Positions 59,850 to 64,000 of a stretch of 64,000 bases of DNA are shown here, piece by piece. The notes under the pieces are model-generated. The model made no database searches. It worked only from the letters and a program-made list of their open reading frames with translations, and was not told the origin of the DNA. The DNA comes from Diogma glabrata (lineage: Eukaryota; Arthropoda; Insecta; Diptera; Cylindrotomidae). Position 1 is the stretch's first letter. The number at the start of each line of letters is the position of its first letter. The stretch covers positions 100,228,915-100,292,914 of the forward strand of contig OY856188.1 in assembly GCA_963693315.1 (NCBI GenBank), given 5' to 3'. The translations under genes and the position numbers were made by a program.

Positions 59850-61010
59850 TATGAGAAAAAAAATTTTTAACCGTAAGTGACAAACTGGAAGTTGGGATGA
59901 AGAACTGTTGTGAACCGTACTAAATGCTTATGAGCCAAGTTTCATCTAATACGATTATCAGGTACATAAAATGGTGACAAAAAATGGTGACACAATAAAC
60001 AGGTGTTTGGGAGGCCCCTCCAACTATTCCAATATTGTCCAGAAATTAATCAGTTTTTTGTCATTTAAGTCTCCATCCTTTTTCAAAGCATCATTAAAAT
60101 TGATTATTGAATGAAGTCTGTATGCTCCCAACAAACTTTAAAAACAAAGTGTTAAAAGTGAGCAGTTGTATGGTAGACCCCGCCACTTTGATCAATGTGT
60201 CCGAAAAGATGATAATTATCTTCTCACACTGATTGAAACCTTGTTCATAAGTTTCATCATGATAACTTCATTATTGTAGGCTGTAGTGTGCATAAAGATA
60301 CTGAAAAAACTTAAAAAAATTACAAAAAAAATTATTTTACTGGAAGTGAAAAACCGGGAGTTGGGATGCCTAAACTGTTGTGAATTGTACTTAATGTTTT
60401 TGTACCAAGTTTCATCTAATTCGATTATCAGGTACAGATGTTATTGAGCTTTCAAAAAAACAAGTGCTCGGGGGATCCTCCACCACTTTGTTCAATATCG
60501 GTCAAAAACTTATCAGTTCCTTGCCATACATATTTGCATCTTTTTACACAGTGACATCAAAATTCATTCACGAACGAATGTTGTATGCCCCCAACAAATA
60601 TAAGAAACATGGTGGTAAAAACACCTCTTGTATGCTGGACCCCACAACCCTTTATCCAATGTACTCTTAAAGCTGATAAAATCTTTCTCATGTTACTTGA
60701 GAGCTATTACCAACGTTTCATGAAAATCAATCGGTAATTGTAGGCTACAGTAGGGATAAACACCTGAAAAAAAAAACATTTTAACCGGAAGTGACAAACC
60801 TGAAGTTGGTATGCAGAAATATTGGAAACAGTACTAAAACCTTATATAACAAGTTTCCATAAGATCATAAGCCGAGATTAGAAGTTATTGGAGATTTAAA
60901 CTTAGAGGTGTTCGGGAGACCCCCTCAATTTTGTCCAAATTTGAAATGAATCCAGATCTTCTATTCTCAAGTGAACCTAGATCATTTGCTAAAGTTTCAT
61001 CAAGATCCTA
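59850..61010 (-). repeat. Tandem ~450-bp repeat, isolated array
   Basis: About 2.5 units anchored at AACCG(T/G)AAGTGACAAAC-type motifs at about 59,868, 60,338 and 60,781. Each has GAAGTTGGGATG, AAGTTTCATCTAAT, GATTATCAGGTACA, GGGAGG/GGGGGA..CCTCCA and TTGTAGGCTG blocks. The same order is seen downstream of the old gypsy integrase at 50.7-51.4 kb, but no integrase adjoins this array. Short ORFs here are not conserved between units. Confidence 0.65.
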
Positions 61011-61257
61011 TGCAGGAATGTCACGTATCGTGGGTGGGTACGTACACCAAAAATTTTATTGGCTATTTAGATAGAGAATGGTCCAAAACAAAAGAAAAAA
61101 CAAAATTTCGGGTATGTAAGATTTTTTTTCTCGAAAGATTGCATTACTTCACACAATTTAAAATTGTGGTGAAGTAAAAATACTACAACTATAAAGACAA
61201 CATCTACGGAAGAAAGTACATTTTGCTACAAGATATGAAAACATTGTTTTCAGACCC

Positions 61258-61456
61258 GTTTTTTCGTTTTCTTGAGATATTTAATTTTAAAGATTTTAAA
61301 TCCGACTAAAATCCTAATTTTTCGTCATTATTTCAAACAATTTTTTATAACAAAAAAATTTAACCTCTTAAAGTTCGAAAAAATTATGAAAAATTAGAAT
61401 TTCAGTCAGATTTAAAATCTTTAAAATTAAATATCTCACGAAAACGAAAAAACATC
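61258..61456. mobile_element. Inverted-repeat element, 65-bp arms
   Basis: GTTTTTTCGTTTTCTTGAGA, TATTTAATTTTAAAGATTTT, AAATC...CTAATTTTTC on the left pairs with GAAAAATTAG...GATTTAAAATCTTTAA, AATTAAATATCTCACGAAAA, CGAAAAAAC on the right, with about four mismatches. The spacer is ~68 bp and non-coding. MITE-like. Confidence 0.75.
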
Positions 61457-61620
61457 TCTTTATAAATTTGGCATATTTTAGAGTAAGGATGGACCTATTT
61501 AAAAAAAAAAAAAAGTTAAAACTAAATTGAACTTTGACCCTGGCGCCATGTTTAAAAAAGTTTTTTATTATTTTAATTTCAAAATTAATTAAAAACGTTT
61601 GATTAATTTTTTTCTAAAGA

Positions 61621-62197
61621 CTACTTGTCTAATGCATTTCCTCGGCTATAACGCATAGAGAACAGTGTTTCTTTAATATTATTAGGCCGCAATTTGATGT
61701 ACTTTTCAAGGATCTTAAACCAGTTGACGGTATCATTATTATAATTATTAGTAACTACAAATCTTCGGGGGATCTTGTTCTTGGATTGTTGAATCTCGAC
61801 AATTGCCGTGTCAGATTTAATTTTAACATCTTCAACATTCAATTATAAAGTTCATCTGTACGGCATGCATCTGCAATTCCCAATACACTGTTACTTCCTA
61901 AAAGTAATAGGTGCTAATAAGTAATACCTGCTTGAATTTTGTCATATCAAGGTCTTCATGCATGTGCGTTAAACATTGAAAATTCACTCTAAATTCACCA
62001 GTTGGGGATTCATAAAAATATGCTAGAAACACAATTTCGTCTATTGCTTATACTTTTTTCCAATGCACCATTCTTTAAAGCTACTGTATGTATGTCCGAT
62101 CTCTCGAATTTTCTGGCAGCAAGGAAGTTCGAGCTGCATTTGCATTAATTTCAATTGCCGAAAAATCTTCAACTTCTTCGGAATCACTCATACTCAT
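61621..62197 (-). pseudogene. Second Crypton-like tyrosine recombinase pseudogene
   Basis: From ATG at 62,197 on the minus strand: MSMSDSEEVEDFSAIEIN, LLPENSRDRTYIQ, then after two stops IDEIVFLAYFYES, the N-terminal SAM-like domain. Next is GIADACRTDELYN, in which ACRxDEL holds the first catalytic Arg of tyrosine recombinases. After a frameshift come NVEDVKIKSDTAIVEIQQSK, IPRRFVV, YIKLRP and MRYSRG, matching the segment that follows in this family. The HxxR and Tyr part is missing, with the frame ending at 61,621. It belongs to a different subfamily from the 26-kb copy. Confidence 0.7.
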
Positions 62198-62314
62198 AAA
62201 TAAATTGGACGTAAAATATTTTATATTTGTTGTTTTTTGTTTAAAATTTTTCAAAGATTTTTTATATTTATTAATATTAATTAGTAATTAGGTTGTCGTA
62301 GCGAGGAAAACGTA

Positions 62315-62407
62315 ATGCGCAACTCTTAGGTAAGTTTCTTTTTTGTTCTCGTTGTTGAAACTAGCACCTCGAACAAAAAAGTTCACTTACCATACTTGGA
62401 GCGCAAA
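62315..62407. repeat. Short inverted-repeat hairpin
   Basis: TGCGCAACTCTTAGGTAAGT, TTCTTTTTTGTTCTCG on the left faces CGAACAAAAAAGTTCACTTA, CCATACTTGGAGCGCA on the right. Arms are ~38 bp with several mismatches and a loop of ~20 bp. MITE-like or a chance hairpin. Confidence 0.55.
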
Positions 62408-63463
62408 TAACTATTGTCGAAATCGGTTTAAATGTTCTTGAGCAATTTAATTTCAAAGTTACATCGGATTGGTAAAATTTTCTTTTTCCATGCATGTTGT
62501 AGTGTCGCCTTTGTCTAACTACGCACTTAAAAAAATCTAATATAAGCATTTTTTTACTTGGTTCAAACTACTTACATGCCAATTTTCAGGAAAATCAAAA
62601 ATGGTCAAATTTTTACAACTCGTTCTAGATTCTAGAACACGTTTGTGAATTGTGATATATTTGTTATAATATTATGTCATATATTATATTATAATGTTAC
62701 GTTCCTAGAAAATTCGTTCATGAGATTGCCATTCTGAATATCGATTTTTGGTTTTTTATTTTAGCCATTCTCTCTAGCAGAAATGAGATTTTTTTGTTGT
62801 TATAGTATCAATTTTCATTTGCAATTATTTTGTTTTTGTTTGATGATCCGAGATAACAATCATTTATTTTATTTCATTTTATTTTTTGTGTTTTTTCTAC
62901 ATTAAAGATGTGTCGTGTTTAAGCTAATTTGTTTTAATATAATAAAAAAATATTAGTATGTAAAACATTATTGACATTATAAAAACATTATTATTTGAAC
63001 AGTTCCTTTAAATTATTAGATAGATGGTCTGTCGACAAAATTTTCGACAGAACCTATTTAAAATTATTGTATATTTAACTTTTTGTTACACTATAGACAC
63101 AACATAACAGAAAAGTCGGAGATTATCGGTCATTACCTAAAAATAAATATGACAAGAAATCATTGTACATACATATATCATTTGTATATAACTTTAATCA
63201 ATCTCATCATTTTCAACGCATAAAATATATATTGTTTGTACAATAAACCAAAATTAAAAATCACAACCTGCTGACGTCTAAATGACGGAATACAAAAAAA
63301 ATGCTTAATTTTATGATCATTTTCACTTGTTTTTTCATTTTTTTTTCGTAATTCTCTAATTGGAAATTGGTATTTCAGCGTGACGTAGAAAATTAGATTG
63401 TATTAGTTCTTATTAATAAATTAAATGGTAGGATTGAGTTATTATTATCAGAAGATATAATAG
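62408..63463. other. No gene seen
   Basis: AT-rich, with no supported coding region or repeat. Confidence 0.4.
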
Positions 63464-63543
63464 GTGCGTTCGATTTGACTGAAACAACAACAATTGCATA
63501 CAATTTTTCAGTTGCTTCAGTTTCTTCAGTCAAATCGAACACG
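63464..63543. mobile_element. 80-bp palindromic MITE
   Basis: GTGCGTTCGATTTGACTGAA at the left and TTCAGTCAAATCGAACAC at the right are inverted copies. The middle also shows ACAACAATTGCATACAATTT symmetry. A diverged relative is near 45,030-45,085. Confidence 0.7.
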
Positions 63544-64000
63544 GCAAATAATAAAGAAGCGTTTCAGTTTCAGGTCCTGCCAAGACTGTTACCTCTACCA
63601 CTTAATATAGTTAAATTGTAGCTTTGTGCCGTTCCAAAGCTTTGGCTGGTTAATGTTTCGCAATATGAAACATTATTTGCGCGACGATTTTTATTTGCTG
63701 GACATGGGATGGGATCATCCCTGGCTGTTTAAGTGAATTCAAAAATTTTTGTTGCAAACTAATCGCTTTATTTGCTTTCACAATAGTGTCGACGGACTAT
63801 ATTAGTGCTTCGCTTTGAGTGCAAGACTCGTAATTGTGATTCTTAATTGGTTAAAAATTGGGAACTAATTCTCCATCAATCTTTTTTTACGTCACCAAAT
63901 TGTTGACATTCATAGGAAACGTAGTAATTCATATGGTGCAAACAGCACTATAGAACAAGCACTTTTCCGTTTAAGCTTTTCACATTTTTTAAGTCGTTAC
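63544..64000. other. No gene seen
   Basis: Window end. No feature supported. Confidence 0.35.

Noticed and set aside
60464..60670. 68-codon ORF, and 60,971-61,177
   Set aside because: They fall in or at the edge of the ~450-bp tandem array and are not conserved between units.

Overview
The window is about 64 kb of very AT-rich nuclear DNA from an animal, most likely an insect or another arthropod. I infer this from the mix of remnants: Ty3/gypsy, jockey/CR1-like LINEs, hAT, Crypton-like tyrosine recombinases, foldback elements, and a metazoan-type tRNA-Lys. I cannot name the species. I see no convincing multi-exon host gene. The window reads as intergenic or intronic DNA built from layered mobile elements, with only two short ORFs that might belong to something else (6.6 kb and 58.4 kb).

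Layout. 0.7-1.2 kb, 11.3-15.3 kb and 27.3-28.0 kb carry a ~300-360 bp repeat ('R') together with short palindromic cassettes that share ends close to AATAGTATAT / ATACTATT but differ inside. Further cassettes lie at 17.6, 25.1, 34.2 and 40.3 kb. A 5'-truncated LINE with a ~20 bp target duplication sits at 11.7-12.6 kb. A 330-bp satellite (three units) lies at 16.3-17.2 kb and a ~260-bp tandem repeat at 23.8-24.4 kb. A 235-bp almost perfect palindrome is at 25.3-25.5 kb. Next to it is a decayed Crypton-like tyrosine recombinase (26.0-27.0 kb, minus), and a second, different one lies at 61.6-62.2 kb.

34.35-38.31 kb is a ~4 kb foldback element. Its very long inverted arms are built of two layers of tandem repeats. 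One-armed or truncated relatives are at 8.7-10.8, 28.8-30.4 and 41.9-42.2 kb. 38.7-42.7 kb holds a decayed hAT transposase (minus) interrupted by a 332-bp (AT)n tract and a cassette. A second LINE pseudogene is at 47.7-48.5 kb.

The clearest intact unit is a 4949-bp Ty3/gypsy retrotransposon at 52,268-57,216. It has identical 185-bp LTRs, an AAAGA target duplication, and one uninterrupted ~1303-residue Gag-Pol ORF. It has landed inside the integrase of an older, antisense, heavily mutated gypsy element, pieces of which are readable on both sides. Tandem repeats that follow the old element's integrase (50.7-51.4 kb) recur as an isolated array at 59.85-61.0 kb. A tRNA-Lys(CTT)-like gene with an anticodon-stem mismatch is at 58,216-58,288. 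Two non-autonomous elements (30.6 and 59.0 kb) end in the same tail as the 12-kb LINE.

The best candidates for something undescribed are the foldback family and the palindromic cassettes with shared ends and swapped interiors. All calls are from reading alone, with no searches or alignments run.
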